A stretch of DNA of 64,000 nt from Clostridia bacterium (GTDB lineage Bacteria; Bacillota; Limnochordia; DTU080; RSA5): contig PKEX01000009.1 in the NCBI GenBank assembly GCA_002919235.1, positions 78,915 to 142,914 on the forward strand. The letters run 5' to 3'. Positions 29,427 through 38,394 of this stretch are shown one piece after another. The notes under the pieces were generated by a model. That model was not told the DNA's origin. It was given only the letters and a program-made list of their open reading frames with translations, and did not search any database. Every line of letters starts with the position of its first letter. Position 1 is the first letter of the stretch. Both the position numbers and the translations under genes were made by a program.

Positions 29427-30788
29427 TCATCTGCCGACCTTCGGCAAGTCTTTCAGTGCCTCTTGGATCAGCTCGTCGGGGTACTCGTAGTCTTCGAGCT
29501 TTCCGGCGAGGTAGGCGTCGTATGCTGCCAGGTCGAAATGGCCGTGCCCCGAGAGCCCGAAGAGGATGGTGCGGGGCTCTCCCACTTCCTTGGCCGCCAG
29601 GGCCTCCTCGATGGCGGCCTGCACCGCGTGGGCCGACTCCGGCGCCGGCAAGATCCCTTCGTGGCGGGCGAAGAGCACGGCCCCCTCAAAGATCTTCCGC
29701 TGCGGCAGCGCCTTGGCTTCGATAAATCCTTCGTGATAGAGCTGGCTGACCAAGGGCGAGTCTCCGTGATACCGGAGCCCGCCGGCGTGGATGCCGGGCG
29801 GCATAAAGGTGTGGCCCAGGGTGTACATGAGCATCATGGGCGCGAGCTTCGCCGTGTCGCCGAAGTCGTAGGCGTAGTGCCCCTTGGTGAGCGTGGGACA
29901 TGCCGTAGGCTCCACCGCGACGGCCCGCACCTCCTTGCTCCCCGCAAACTTGTCCGCCAGGAACGGGAACGCCAGGCCGCCGAAGTTGCTGCCGCCGCCG
30001 CAGGCGCCGATGACCACGTCGGGGTAGTCGCCCACCAGCTCCAGCTGCTTCTTGGCCTCAAGCCCGATCACGGTCTGGTGCATGAGAACGTGGTTGAGGA
30101 CGCTTCCCAGGGCGTACTTGGTGTCCTCGTGGGTCGCGGCGTCCTCCGCCGCCTCGCTGATGGCGATCCCCAGGCTCCCGGGCGAGTCGGGGTCGGCCTC
30201 CAGGATCGTGCGGCCCGCTTGCGTGCGGGTGCTGGGGGAGGGGATCACCTCCGCGCCCCACACCTGCATCAGGGAGCGGCGGTACGGCTTTTGCTCGTAG
30301 CTCACCTTCACCATGTACACGGTGCACTCAAGGCCGAAAAGGCTGCAGGCCAGGCTCAGCGCGCTGCCCCACTGGCCGGCGCCCGTCTCCGTCGCCAGGC
30401 GCTTTACGCCTTCCTTCTTGTTGTAATAGGCCTGGGCGACGGCAGTGTTGGGCTTGTGGCTCCCGGCCGGGCTGACGCCTTCGTACTTGTAATAGATCTT
30501 GGCCGGGGTCCCGAGCGCCTGCTCCAGCCGCCGGGCCCGGTAGAGCGGGGTGGGCCGCCAGAGGCGGTAGATGTCCAGCACTTCCCCGGGGATGTCGACC
30601 CAGCGCTCCTGGCTCACCTCTTGCTCGATGATGGCCATGGGAAAGAGCGGGGCGAGATCGTCGGGCTTCACCGGTTCGCCCGTCGCCGGGTGCAGCGGCG
30701 GCGCCGGCGGATTGGGCATGTCCGCCATGATGTTGTACCACTGCCGCGGCATCTGCCCTTCGTCCAGCAGGATCTTGGTGTAGCTCAT
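29427..30788 (-). CDS. Tryptophan synthase beta-like protein TrpB2
   Basis: The 453-residue PLP enzyme belongs to the TrpB2 branch, longer than TrpB1 (about 400) and usually without a TrpA partner. The PLP lysine is in [16 protein letters not shown], the phosphate-binding glycine loop is [11 protein letters not shown], and [19 protein letters not shown] is the TrpB2-type catalytic loop. It can condense indole with serine; other TrpB2 proteins may act as indole scavengers or serine deaminases. No trpA or other trp gene is visible. The nearest SD-like site, GGAGGGAG, is 16 bases upstream, farther than usual. Confidence 0.9.
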   Translation of the reverse strand: MSYTKILLDEGQMPRQWYNIMADMPNPPAPPLHPATGEPVKPDDLAPLFPMAIIEQEVSQERWVDIPGEVLDIYRLWRPTPLYRARRLEQALGTPAKIYYKYEGVSPAGSHKPNTAVAQAYYNKKEGVKRLATETGAGQWGSALSLACSLFGLECTVYMVKVSYEQKPYRRSLMQVWGAEVIPSPSTRTQAGRTILEADPDSPGSLGIAISEAAEDAATHEDTKYALGSVLNHVLMHQTVIGLEAKKQLELVGDYPDVVIGACGGGSNFGGLAFPFLADKFAGSKEVRAVAVEPTACPTLTKGHYAYDFGDTAKLAPMMLMYTLGHTFMPPGIHAGGLRYHGDSPLVSQLYHEGFIEAKALPQRKIFEGAVLFARHEGILPAPESAHAVQAAIEEALAAKEVGEPRTILFGLSGHGHFDLAAYDAYLAGKLEDYEYPDELIQEALKDLPKVGR

Positions 30789-30976
30789 TCCGTCGGCCGG
30801 GGGCGCTCCCTCCGTGCACCCCGGCCTCCACCTCCCGGTCGCTTGGTAGCCGTTGTTGGATCGGCAAAACGGCGGGTGACAATCGGGTCGCAGCCGCTGC
30901 GGCGGCCGACGGCGCGGCCCGTTCCGGCGCGACGAAACGGCAACCTACTTCGGCAAAGGAATACCGCCTCCTCCTG

Positions 30977-31006
30977 CCTTGGGGAGCGCCCTCTCCAAGG
31001 CTCCCC
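30977..31006. promoter_or_regulatory. Mutually exclusive hairpins upstream of trpB2
   Basis: CCTTGG (30977-30982) can pair with CCAAGG (30995-31000), while the overlapping GGGGAGC (30981-30987) can pair with GCTCCCC (31000-31006). Both cannot form at once. The element lies 190-220 bases before the trpB2 start. The rest of the spacer 30789-31136 shows no T-box core or other recognisable site. Confidence 0.35.
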
Positions 31007-31136
31007 GTCCCGCCCCGGGCGGCTCGCGGCGACATAGCGCCCCGGCGCCGGGCGTACCGTTAGGAAGGACGAGCAGAAAAGGGGAGCGGGTGGCGATGCC
31101 GTGTTTCACAGCTCCCGTGCGAGGTCGGGTGAACGC

Positions 31137-31409
31137 ATGGTAGGCGACGAGTCGCGCATCGTCTGGGGCATGGCGCTGTTTCGGATTTTCTCCGCCGCGG
31201 TGGAGTTTACCGCCGCCCTGTTGATGCTCCGCTTCCAGCGGGTGGAGACGGCGTTTCAGATCAACGCCGCCCTGGGTCTTTTCGGCCCATCGATCATGGT
31301 GATCGTCAGCGTGCTGGGCCTGGTGGGCCTTGCCGGCCGCATCCCGTTCAACCGATTGGCCCTGGTGGCCGCCGGGGTGATGCTGATCCTCTACGCAGCA
31401 CGAAAGTGA
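31137..31409 (+). CDS. YqhV-like (DUF2619) small membrane protein
   Basis: The 90-residue protein has three hydrophobic helices and the DUF2619 pattern: GMALFRIFSAAVEFTAALLM, then INAALGLFGPSIMVIVSVLG and a C-terminal helix ending LILYAARK. In Bacillus subtilis yqhV lies just upstream of the spoIIIA sporulation operon, but its role is not established. Here no spoIIIA gene follows. ATG 31137 follows GAGGT twelve bases upstream; GTG 31101 would add twelve residues. Confidence 0.8.
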   Translation: MVGDESRIVWGMALFRIFSAAVEFTAALLMLRFQRVETAFQINAALGLFGPSIMVIVSVLGLVGLAGRIPFNRLALVAAGVMLILYAARK

Positions 31410-31430
31410 CCAACGGCGCCGGAGCGCCCC

Positions 31431-31919
31431 TTACCGGCCAGGCACCCACAGCCGGCTGCGAGCCGCGCCGCCTTCGTCATCCCGCCCCCCGGAGGACCGG
31501 CTCCCTTCGGCGGCGGCTCCAGCGGCTCCCGAAGCGCCGGCCCCCGCGGACCCGGCGGCCGGGCCTGGCGCCGGGGCCTGCGGCAGTTCGATCCCCACCG
31601 CACCGGCCAGGATCCGCTGCACCTCGGCGAAGGTGACGGCGAAGGCGGCTTCCGCTTCCAAGAGCTTGCGCACGTACGGATTGAGGGCGACGATCTGCAT
31701 GGCCTGCTGGAGCGCCTGGACTTCTTCGTCGCTCGGGGTTTCCCCCGCCAGCACCTTGGCCTCCAGCGCCGCCTGCTTTTGCCGGAAATCCCGGTACATG
31801 ATCCGGGCCGCCTCGTGGCGCTCCAGCTCTTCCCGGGCTGCTTTGACCGCCTGGTACACCTCGGAGTTGGCCAGCGCGTCCGCCAGCGCTTCGGCTTTCG
31901 CTCGAATCTCCGGATTCAC
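31431..31919 (-). CDS. YlbF/YmcA-family protein
   Basis: The 162-residue protein has the all-helical Com_YlbF domain in its first 105 residues: AEALADALANSEVYQAVKAA and later FRQKQAALEAK with NPYVRKLLEAEAAFAVTFAE. In B. subtilis YlbF, YmcA and YaaT form the Y-complex that guides RNase Y and affects sporulation and competence. A 50-residue tail rich in Ala, Pro and Gly is extra. GTG 31919 sits nine bases after GGGAGG. It converges with the yqhV-like gene. Confidence 0.82.
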   Translation of the reverse strand: MNPEIRAKAEALADALANSEVYQAVKAAREELERHEAARIMYRDFRQKQAALEAKVLAGETPSDEEVQALQQAMQIVALNPYVRKLLEAEAAFAVTFAEVQRILAGAVGIELPQAPAPGPAAGSAGAGASGAAGAAAEGSRSSGGRDDEGGAARSRLWVPGR

Positions 31920-32116
31920 TCGACGACGCCTCCCGGTAACGTCCCTGACTTGCGAGCGTCCGTCTCATCCCGCGTTTCCAGTTGCAGTATAGCACAATCC
32001 CCACGGGGCGGCCCCCCGGGAAACGCCTTTCCGGAGGCGCTTATCCGGACCGCGCGGCGCTACAAGGACTCCTCCCGCGCCCTACAGAACTCAAGAGCCA
32101 TGCGAGGTGACTCTCC

Positions 32117-32872
32117 ATGAAACTAGCCAACAAAGCAGCGGTGGTCACCGGGGCCGGCGCCGGGATCGGCCAGGCCGTCGCCTTGCTCTTTGCATCCGAA
32201 GGCGCGCACGTGTTCGCTTTAGACATCGATGAAGCGGGACTCAAAGAGACGGAGGCCAAGGCGCCTTACGGCGCCAAGCTGTCGGTGATGGTGGTCGACG
32301 TCACGAAGGAAGAGACGATGCGGGACGCCCTTGAGGCCGCAGCCGCCCAGGCAGGGAGGCTGGACATCCTGGTGAACAGCGCCGGGATCCGCGTGGCCGG
32401 CACGGTGGAGGAGACCCGCGAGGACGACTGGGATCGCGCGATCGCGATCAACCTGCGCAGCGTCTTTTTGGGGTGCAAGTACGCCGTGCCCTTGATGAAA
32501 CGCCACGGCGGGGGCGTCATCATCAACGTGGCCTCCGTCGCCGGGATGGTGGGCGTCAAGAACCGGGCGGCCTACAGCGCCTCCAAGGCCGGCGTCATCG
32601 GCCTCACCAAGGCCATGGCGGTGGACCACGCCGCCGACGGCATCCGCGTCAACTGCATCTGCCCCGGGCCCGACGACGGGCCGTGGCTGGAAGAGGCCCT
32701 GGAAGGCAGCTCCGGCCGGAACCAGGCTCTCCGCCCGGCGGCGGTCCAGCGGGTGGGGCGCTTGGGCACACTACAGGAGATCGCCCACGCCGCGCTCTAC
32801 CTGGCGCAGGACGAGTCGGCTTCCGTCCACGGGACGACGCTGGTCATCGACGGCGGCTACACGGCGCAGTGA
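32117..32872 (+). CDS. Short-chain dehydrogenase/reductase
   Basis: The 251-residue SDR has the cofactor loop TGAGAGIG (11-18), the NSAG motif (87-90), and the catalytic set S140, Y153 and K157. An aspartate at the end of the second strand (ALDIDE) favours NAD over NADP. It ends with the usual DGGYTAQ. ATG 32117 follows GAGGTGAC. The Gfo/Idh/MocA gene 107 bases downstream on the same strand suggests a small sugar or polyol oxidation unit; the substrate is unknown. Confidence 0.9.
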   Translation: MKLANKAAVVTGAGAGIGQAVALLFASEGAHVFALDIDEAGLKETEAKAPYGAKLSVMVVDVTKEETMRDALEAAAAQAGRLDILVNSAGIRVAGTVEETREDDWDRAIAINLRSVFLGCKYAVPLMKRHGGGVIINVASVAGMVGVKNRAAYSASKAGVIGLTKAMAVDHAADGIRVNCICPGPDDGPWLEEALEGSSGRNQALRPAAVQRVGRLGTLQEIAHAALYLAQDESASVHGTTLVIDGGYTAQ

Positions 32873-32979
32873 CGCTGCGGCGCAGTGCCGCGCCGCCTGC
32901 TGTTGGCAGGTTTCGCCGCGTCGTGCCGGGAATCAAACGTGGTGAAGAATTCCACGCATCGCAGGGAGGGGTAACCTGT

Positions 32980-34155
32980 ATGGGGCTTGGCAGGAAGATT
33001 CGCTACGGCATGGTAGGCGGCGGTCCCGGAGCCTTCATCGGCGCGGTGCACCGCCAGGCAGCGGCTCTCGACGGTGAGATCGAGCTGGTGGCCGGGTGTT
33101 TTTCGTCATCGCCTGAGAAATCGCAGGCCCAGGGGCGGGCGCTCTTTCTCGATCCCAAGCGGGTATACAACTCCTACCAGGAAATGGCCGAAAAGGAAGC
33201 GCAGCTTCCGCCCGGGGAACGGATCGATTTCGTCGCCATCGTGACCCCCAACAACTCGCACTTTCCCATCGCCAAGACCTTCATCGAGGCCGGCTTTCAC
33301 GTGGTCTGCGACAAGCCCATGACCACCACCATCGAAGAAGCGGAAGAGCTTTGCCGCCTCGTCCAAAAGCACGACGTGGTCTTTGCCCTGACCCACAACT
33401 ACACCGGCTACCCGATGGTGAAAGAGGCCAGGGAACTCGTCCGCAGCGGCAAGCTCGGCGAGATCCGCAAGATCGTCGTCGAGTATCCCCAGGGCTGGCT
33501 TTCCAAGTACATTGAGAACGAGTCGAAGCAGGCCAGCTGGCGGACAGACCCTGCGCAGGCCGGTGTCTCGTCGTGCATCGGCGACATCGGTTCCCACGCG
33601 GAAAACCTCGCCCACTACATCACGGGCCTTGAGATGACCGAGATCTGCGCGGACCTCACCACCTTCGTCCCCGGCCGCCAGCTGGAGGACGACGGCAACA
33701 TCCTGGTCCGCTACGAGAACGGGGCCCGCGGGATCCTCTACGCCTCGCAAATCTCCATCGGCGAGGAGAACAACCTGCGCATCAGGGTGTACGGCACCGA
33801 GGCGTCCCTCGAATGGCGGCAGGAGTACCCCACCGACCTCTGGGTCCGCTACGGCGACAGGCCGGCGGAGCTGCTTCGCATGGGGAACCCGTACCTCTCC
33901 GACCGGGCCAAGCACTTCACGCGGCTTCCGGCCGGGCACCCCGAGGCCTTTATCGAGGCGTTCGCCAACATCTACCGGAGCGCCGCCCGCACCATCGCCG
34001 CCAAGATCGCGGGCGAGACGCCGCACCCCCTCGACACCGACTTCCCCACGGTGTACGACGGCGCCCGCGGCGTGCACTTCATCCACAAGGCGGTCGAAAG
34101 CGGCAAGTCCGACGCCAAGTGGGTCGACGTGCGCTACACCCCGCCGGGGGCGTGA
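32980..34155 (+). CDS. Gfo/Idh/MocA-family oxidoreductase, long form
   Basis: This 391-residue dehydrogenase has an N-terminal Rossmann motif [16 protein letters not shown] (about 10-25) and DKP in [18 protein letters not shown], the catalytic lysine position. The longer C-terminal domain contains [20 protein letters not shown], with the DxGSH histidine that serves in catalysis in many members. ATG 32980 follows GGGAGGGG. It is cotranscribed with the SDR. Longer members of this kind often act on inositol or aminosugar derivatives, but that is not provable here. Confidence 0.9.
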   Translation: MGLGRKIRYGMVGGGPGAFIGAVHRQAAALDGEIELVAGCFSSSPEKSQAQGRALFLDPKRVYNSYQEMAEKEAQLPPGERIDFVAIVTPNNSHFPIAKTFIEAGFHVVCDKPMTTTIEEAEELCRLVQKHDVVFALTHNYTGYPMVKEARELVRSGKLGEIRKIVVEYPQGWLSKYIENESKQASWRTDPAQAGVSSCIGDIGSHAENLAHYITGLEMTEICADLTTFVPGRQLEDDGNILVRYENGARGILYASQISIGEENNLRIRVYGTEASLEWRQEYPTDLWVRYGDRPAELLRMGNPYLSDRAKHFTRLPAGHPEAFIEAFANIYRSAARTIAAKIAGETPHPLDTDFPTVYDGARGVHFIHKAVESGKSDAKWVDVRYTPPGA

Positions 34156-34196
34156 GGCTGGCGCCGCCGGGCTTGAGTTTTGGACAGCACACGGAC

Positions 34197-34231
34197 GGAG
34201 GGGGAGCTCCCCGCAGGGACGCTCCCCCTCC
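34197..34231. terminator. Hairpin after the Gfo/Idh/MocA gene
   Basis: A perfect 11-bp G/C-rich stem (34197-34207 with 34221-34231) with a 13-base loop follows the stop codon by 41 bases. No long U-tract is present. Confidence 0.55.
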
Positions 34232-34321
34232 GCCTCTTACTGCCCGATATCCTCGCCGCCGCCGGTGATGATCTGTTGGTATTCCACGCTTCGCCGACCT
34301 CGCTCTCTTTCGCTTCCGGGA

Positions 34322-34587
34322 TCACGGGTTTTCCTTTCGCGCCCAGAAGATGTACCCGCCCGCGAACTGGTCGTCCAGCCGTTCGACGATGGCAGCGTGT
34401 CCGCCATGATGTCGACGCACACCACCGTCGCCGGGTTGGGGTGGCCCTCCCGCCGCTGGCGATAGGCGAAGAGCTCGCAGATGCCGGGCTTGATGTCGAC
34501 GCTGGTCAGACTGCCGCAGCCGGCCAAGAGGTCGAGCCCTCGGCAGGAAGCCTCCGGACTATCGCTAATAGCTACATTCTTGAGCAT
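34322..34587 (-). pseudogene. Possible decayed small gene with a frameshift
   Basis: On the minus strand, ATG 34587 opens a frame whose middle looks protein-like (GLDLLAGCGSLTSVDIKPGI, then TVVCVDIMADTLP). Near 34382-34392 the frame degenerates, while a shifted frame continues IVERLDDQFAGGYIFWARKE and stops at 34322. Joining them would give a protein of about 88 residues. The change falls in a short segment, so it could be a real indel or a sequencing error. I do not recognise the family. The remaining spacer (34232-34321 and 34588-34631) holds nothing clear. Confidence 0.4.
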
Positions 34588-34631
34588 CGGAAACCCGATT
34601 AAAAAGCGAACAGTAGTAGGAGTGGATGCAC

Positions 34632-35498
34632 ATGCCGCTGTCCCGGCGCGCCTGCCTGCTGATTTCCTGCCCCGACCGGCCGGGGATCGTCGCGTCGGTC
34701 TCGGGGTTTCTCTTTGAGCGGGGCGCGAACATCGTGCAGCTCGACCAGTACTCGACGCACCCGGAAGAGGGCACGTACTTCATGCGCCTCGAGTTCGACG
34801 CCGAGTGGGTGAACGGCGACCGGGCCCGGATCGAAAGGGAGTTCGCCCAGCAGGTCGCCGCCGCGTACCAGATGGACTGGCGCTTCGCCTACGCCGACCA
34901 CATCAAGCGCATGGCGGTCTTCGTCTCCAAAGAGGATCACTGCCTGCTGGAGCTCCTTTGGCAGTGGCGCTGGGGCGACCTTCGCGCGGAGATTCCCATG
35001 GTCATCAGCAACCACGACACCCTGCGGGAGACGGTGGAGTCGTTCGGCATCCCCTTCTACCACCTGCCCATCACCAAGGAGACCAAGCGCCAGCAGGAAG
35101 AGAAAGCCCTGGAGCTCATGGAGGGCCGGGTCGACTTCATCGTCCTCGCCCGGTACATGCAGATCCTCACGGGGGACTTCATCCAGCACTACCCCAACCG
35201 GATCATCAACATCCACCATTCGTTCTTGCCGGCGTTCGTAGGCGGGCGGCCGTACGAGCAGGCCTACGAGCGGGGCGTGAAGATCATCGGCGCCACGGCG
35301 CACTACGTCACCGAGGAGCTGGACGCCGGGCCCATCATCGAACAGGACGTGGCCCGCGTCGACCACCGCAACGACGTAGCCCAGCTCAAGGCCATCGGCC
35401 GCAACATCGAGCGGACGGTCCTCGCCCGGGCGGTCCGCTGGCATATCCAGGACCGCATCCTCGTGCACGGCAACAAGACCATCGTCTTCGCGGGGTGA
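34632..35498 (+). CDS. purU: Formyltetrahydrofolate deformylase
   Basis: PurU hydrolyses 10-formyl-THF to THF and formate, balancing one-carbon pools and supplying formate. This 288-residue protein has an N-terminal ACT domain (LLISCPDRPGIVASVSGFLF) and a C-terminal formyltransferase-like domain with the N-H-D catalytic set: VISNHD, INIHHSFLPAF and ITEELDAGPI-like VTEELDAGPIIEQD. AGGAG at 34618-34622 is nine bases from ATG 34632 and three from ATG 34626, so the second is chosen. azlCD follow within ten bases. Confidence 0.95.
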   Translation: MPLSRRACLLISCPDRPGIVASVSGFLFERGANIVQLDQYSTHPEEGTYFMRLEFDAEWVNGDRARIEREFAQQVAAAYQMDWRFAYADHIKRMAVFVSKEDHCLLELLWQWRWGDLRAEIPMVISNHDTLRETVESFGIPFYHLPITKETKRQQEEKALELMEGRVDFIVLARYMQILTGDFIQHYPNRIINIHHSFLPAFVGGRPYEQAYERGVKIIGATAHYVTEELDAGPIIEQDVARVDHRNDVAQLKAIGRNIERTVLARAVRWHIQDRILVHGNKTIVFAG

Positions 35499-35507
35499 AA
35501 GCTCCCG

Positions 35508-36248
35508 ATGGCCGGCTCTCTTCGCCCCGTCCCGCTCCGGAGCGTCTTCATCGACGCGACGCCGATCGCGCTGAGCTACGTCCCGTTCGGCGTCCTCTTC
35601 GGCGCCTTGGGCCAGCGGGCCGGCCTCTCCCTTTTCGAAGCCAGCGCGATGTCGCTGTTGGTGTACTCGGGCGCGGCGCAGCTGGTGGCGGCCCAGATGC
35701 TGGCCGTAGGCGCGGCGCCGTACACGGTGGTGGCGGCTTCGGCCATTCTCACCATCCGGCACGTGCTGATGGGCGCCTCGCTCTCTCCGTACACCCGGCG
35801 GCTGCCGGCCTGGGCCAAGCTGCTCTTGAGCCCCTTGATGACCGACGAGAGCTTCGCGCTGGCTTGGGGCCGCTACCGCCGCGAACCCGGCGCGCACGGC
35901 TTTTTCCTCGGCGCGAACCTGTACCTTTACGCCACGTGGAACCTCTCTACCGTGGTCGGCTACTTCGCCGGCCAAGCGGCCCCCGCGCTGCTGGGCCTCG
36001 GCCTCGACCTCGTCTTCCCGCTGCTCTTTGTGGCCATCCTCGCCGGCATGACCCGCAGCGGGAGCGAGCTCCTGGCAGCCGCAAGCGGGATCGCCGCAGC
36101 CGCGATCGGCCGGCGCTGGCTGGGAGCGGAGTGGGCGATCCCCGCCGGCGGCGTCCTGGCCGCCGCCGTGGGCCTGGCTGCGGAGAAGGCTCTGGGCTCT
36201 CAGGGCGCGGGCGGGCACCCGAAGGCGGTGGACGCGCCCGATGAGTGA
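35508..36248 (+). CDS. azlC: AzlC-family branched-chain amino-acid exporter subunit
   Basis: The 246-residue membrane protein matches AzlC: IALSYVPFGVLFGALGQRAG near the start, then SLLVYSGAAQLVAAQML and HVLMGASLSPYTRR. AzlC with AzlD exports branched-chain amino acids. ATG 35508 follows GGGGTGAAAG, nine bases after the purU stop, and its end overlaps azlD by eight bases. Linkage to purU is unusual and may be simple cotranscription. Confidence 0.92.
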   Translation: MAGSLRPVPLRSVFIDATPIALSYVPFGVLFGALGQRAGLSLFEASAMSLLVYSGAAQLVAAQMLAVGAAPYTVVAASAILTIRHVLMGASLSPYTRRLPAWAKLLLSPLMTDESFALAWGRYRREPGAHGFFLGANLYLYATWNLSTVVGYFAGQAAPALLGLGLDLVFPLLFVAILAGMTRSGSELLAAASGIAAAAIGRRWLGAEWAIPAGGVLAAAVGLAAEKALGSQGAGGHPKAVDAPDE

Positions 36249-36555
36249 CTCTCTCATCCTCATGATCCTGGCCATGAGCGTCCTGACCATGGGCAGCCGC
36301 GTGCTCGGCTTCTTCGCAGTGAGCGAGCCCAAAGGCGCGCTGGGGCGGGCGCTGCACTATCTGCCGTTCGGGCTTTTCGGCGCGATCGTGGTGACGGGAC
36401 TGCCGCAGGATCCGGGCGCCTCCTGGCCCGCGGTAGCCGCGGCGATCCTGGCCACCGCCGCCGCCGCCTGGCGAAAGTGGCCCGTCGTCCTCGCCCTCGC
36501 CGCAGGCTATACCGCCTGGGCCCTGGCCCGGTGGATCCTGCCGCCGGTTTCGTGA
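36241..36555 (+). CDS. azlD: AzlD-family small subunit of the branched-chain amino-acid exporter
   Basis: The 104-residue protein has four hydrophobic helices and the AzlD pattern: an N-terminal helix with MSVLTMGSRVLGFF, then LGRALHYLPFGLFGAIV, and two C-terminal helices. It partners AzlC. Its start lies inside the azlC 3' end, so it is translated by coupling. Confidence 0.9.
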   Translation: MSDSLILMILAMSVLTMGSRVLGFFAVSEPKGALGRALHYLPFGLFGAIVVTGLPQDPGASWPAVAAAILATAAAAWRKWPVVLALAAGYTAWALARWILPPVS

Positions 36556-36739
36556 TGCGGGTCACACAGGCCCGGCCTGAGCAGAGGTTAAGATGGGTGT
36601 GATTCCGGTTTCTCACCTGTGAAGGAATGTGAGCGCATTTTCTGGAAGTTACGTAGAATAGGCCGCTGCGGCGGATCGTCGCCAGGGAAGCCAGTATGAC
36701 CACCGGCCAGCAGCCGGCACGGGGAAGGAGCGTGTCAGC

Positions 36740-36805
36740 ATGCTTTCGTTGATCGGTCTCATCGTGGTGATCTGGTTCATCATCGAACACCTGCAGAACC
36801 TGTAA
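36740..36805 (+). CDS. 21-residue hydrophobic microprotein
   Basis: ATG 36740 is preceded by GGAAGGAG at a spacing of nine bases and opens 21 codons ending in TAA. The peptide starts MLSLIGLIVVIWFI and ends IEHLQNL, a single membrane helix with a short polar tail. It stands alone in the 411-base gap between azlD and the amidase, with a strong terminator 66 bases after it, so it could form its own short transcript. Function unknown; the good SD and terminator argue against chance. Confidence 0.5.
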   Translation: MLSLIGLIVVIWFIIEHLQNL

Positions 36806-36871
36806 ACGGACGCGCCGTCACGGCGGTTTCTTCCGGTGACGGCTGCACCCAGAGCACCGAGCGAGGCACCC

Positions 36872-36903
36872 AAAAGGCCCCGGCACCGGCGCCGGGGCCT
36901 TTT
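36872..36903 (+). terminator. Strong intrinsic terminator
   Basis: A perfect 13-bp stem (36872-36884 with 36891-36903) with a 6-base loop carries four A residues on the 5' side and four T residues on the 3' side, so it may work in both directions. Confidence 0.88.
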
Positions 36904-36966
36904 GCCCGCCGGTTCTGCGCATAATCGCGGCCCGCCCCGGCATAGGTAATTCGCCGGGGTGTTGCT

Positions 36967-37776
36967 GTGGTGCGCCAACGGCAGGCTTTCTTCCTGGCGG
37001 TGTCGGCACGCCGCCTCGTCTTTCTCGCCTCGGTGTTTATCTGCTGCTTCTGCTTGGGCGCCCTGCTGGGCGCTTTCGAACTCCTGGGCGGCTCTTTCGC
37101 CCTGTTGAAGGGTCTCGGCCGCCCCGCGACCGGGAGCGGGCCGGGCCAGCCCGTTCTTGAGCTGCCCCCCGGACCGCTGGCGAACGGCGTCCTGAAAGAC
37201 CTGCTCATCGTCCTCGACCCCGGCCACGGCGGCGCCGACCGGGGCGTCTGCCACTTCCCCGACGACTTGATCGAGAAAGAGATCAACCTGGACATGGCCA
37301 ACCGCGTCCGGGCGGTGCTGGAGGCCGCCGGCGCCCGGGTCCTCCTGACCCGCGCCGACGACGTGTTCCTCTCCCTGGACGACCGCGCCCGGGCCGCCAA
37401 CGAGGCGGGCGCCCATCTTTTCCTGAGCCTTCACGTGAACCGCATTCCGGGGCACCCCGAGTGCTTCGGGGCGCAGACCTTCTACTTCCCCGGCTCGACC
37501 CAGGGCGAGCGCCTGGCCAGCATCATCCAGGAAGAGCTGATCAAGGTGGATCCCGAAAACTACCGGGATCCCCTGCCGGGCAGCTACCGCGTCCTGCGCC
37601 TCACCACCATGCCCGGAGCCTTGGTGGAGATCGGCTTCATGACCAACGCGCGCGACCGCGAGCTCATCGCCACGGAGGCGTACCGCGACCGGATCGCCCG
37701 GGCCATCGCCGCCGGCGTGGCCCGCTACGTGGCGGAGCAGGGCCTCACTGCTGGAAAAGATCAAACCCCGTCGTGA
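36967..37776 (+). CDS. N-acetylmuramoyl-L-alanine amidase, Amidase_3 type (CwlD-like)
   Basis: This 269-residue zinc amidase cuts the bond between muramic acid and the peptide stem. It has an N-terminal membrane anchor or signal (about 15-45), a short linker, and the Amidase_3 domain: LDPGHGGADRG with the first zinc histidine, KEINLDMANRVR with the zinc glutamate, FLSLHVNR with the second histidine, and VEIGFMTN with the catalytic glutamate. Size and single-domain layout are like CwlD, which makes muramic lactam in spore cortex, but other amidases look similar. GTG 36967 has a weak SD site. Its last 32 bases overlap the convergent gene. Confidence 0.87.
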   Translation: MVRQRQAFFLAVSARRLVFLASVFICCFCLGALLGAFELLGGSFALLKGLGRPATGSGPGQPVLELPPGPLANGVLKDLLIVLDPGHGGADRGVCHFPDDLIEKEINLDMANRVRAVLEAAGARVLLTRADDVFLSLDDRARAANEAGAHLFLSLHVNRIPGHPECFGAQTFYFPGSTQGERLASIIQEELIKVDPENYRDPLPGSYRVLRLTTMPGALVEIGFMTNARDRELIATEAYRDRIARAIAAGVARYVAEQGLTAGKDQTPS

Positions 37777-38243
37777 TCGCCACCCGCACGTGCGAGCCGC
37801 CGCCCGCGCTCTCCCCCGTCGGGAAGATGACGTCGGCGTTGAGTTCGAACGGGAGCGACGTCCGGCCGAACAGGTCCACCTGGGTGCCCGCGGTGAGCCG
37901 CAGCGTCACCCCCTGCGGCCCGCCCGTCCGCATGGGCGACGCAAACCCGATCCCCGTGCCGAAGAAGCCACCGCTGGTCCTCTGGATGGCGTCCAGAGTG
38001 AAGAACAGGGCCTCGCTGGGCTCCACCTCCAGCTCGATGGTGAACATGCCGTCGGAGAGCAGCGAACTGAAGACGTTGGTCAGGAAGGAGAGCGGGTTGC
38101 TGGCCGCGGTCTCGAGCTCTTTGGTCACCTGTCCTTGCTGCGCAGCCCGGGGCCGCAGGTCCACGGTGGGCGTGATGCGAAGCCCCAGACAGTGCGAGCG
38201 CAACGAGCCACACGACGGGAAAACCGGCCGGGAAGTACGTCAT
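37745..38243 (-). pseudogene. Exported protein gene with an apparent frameshift
   Basis: ATG 38243, eight bases after a GAGGTG site, encodes a good signal peptide (MTYFPAGFPVVWLVALALSG). The same frame then runs into non-protein-like sequence. A frame shifted at the GGGG run (38183-38186 on the plus strand as CCCC) carries a plausible mature domain, LRITPTVDLRPRAAQQG onward to VRVAITTGFDLFQQ. One missing or added base in the run would restore a protein of about 165 residues with a beta-rich mature part. It may be true decay, or an error. An intact alternative would need TTG 38203, which has no SD site. Confidence 0.55.
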
Positions 38244-38394
38244 GCATCCAACACCTCTCTGCCCGGCTTGACGAAAAGAGCCCGGGCTAGTCTCCCGACC
38301 CCCGGCGGTCGCATCACTCCCGGATTTCGAAACGGAAGCGCCTTCCCCTCTTGGTGCCCTTTGACCTGCCCTTGCCTACGGGATGTGCCTCGCA

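Noticed and set aside
34237..34587. An intact 116-codon minus-strand gene
   Set aside because: Its last third is Ser/Arg/Gly-rich and unlike protein, while the shifted frame has a convincing C-terminus. Recorded as a probable frameshifted gene instead.
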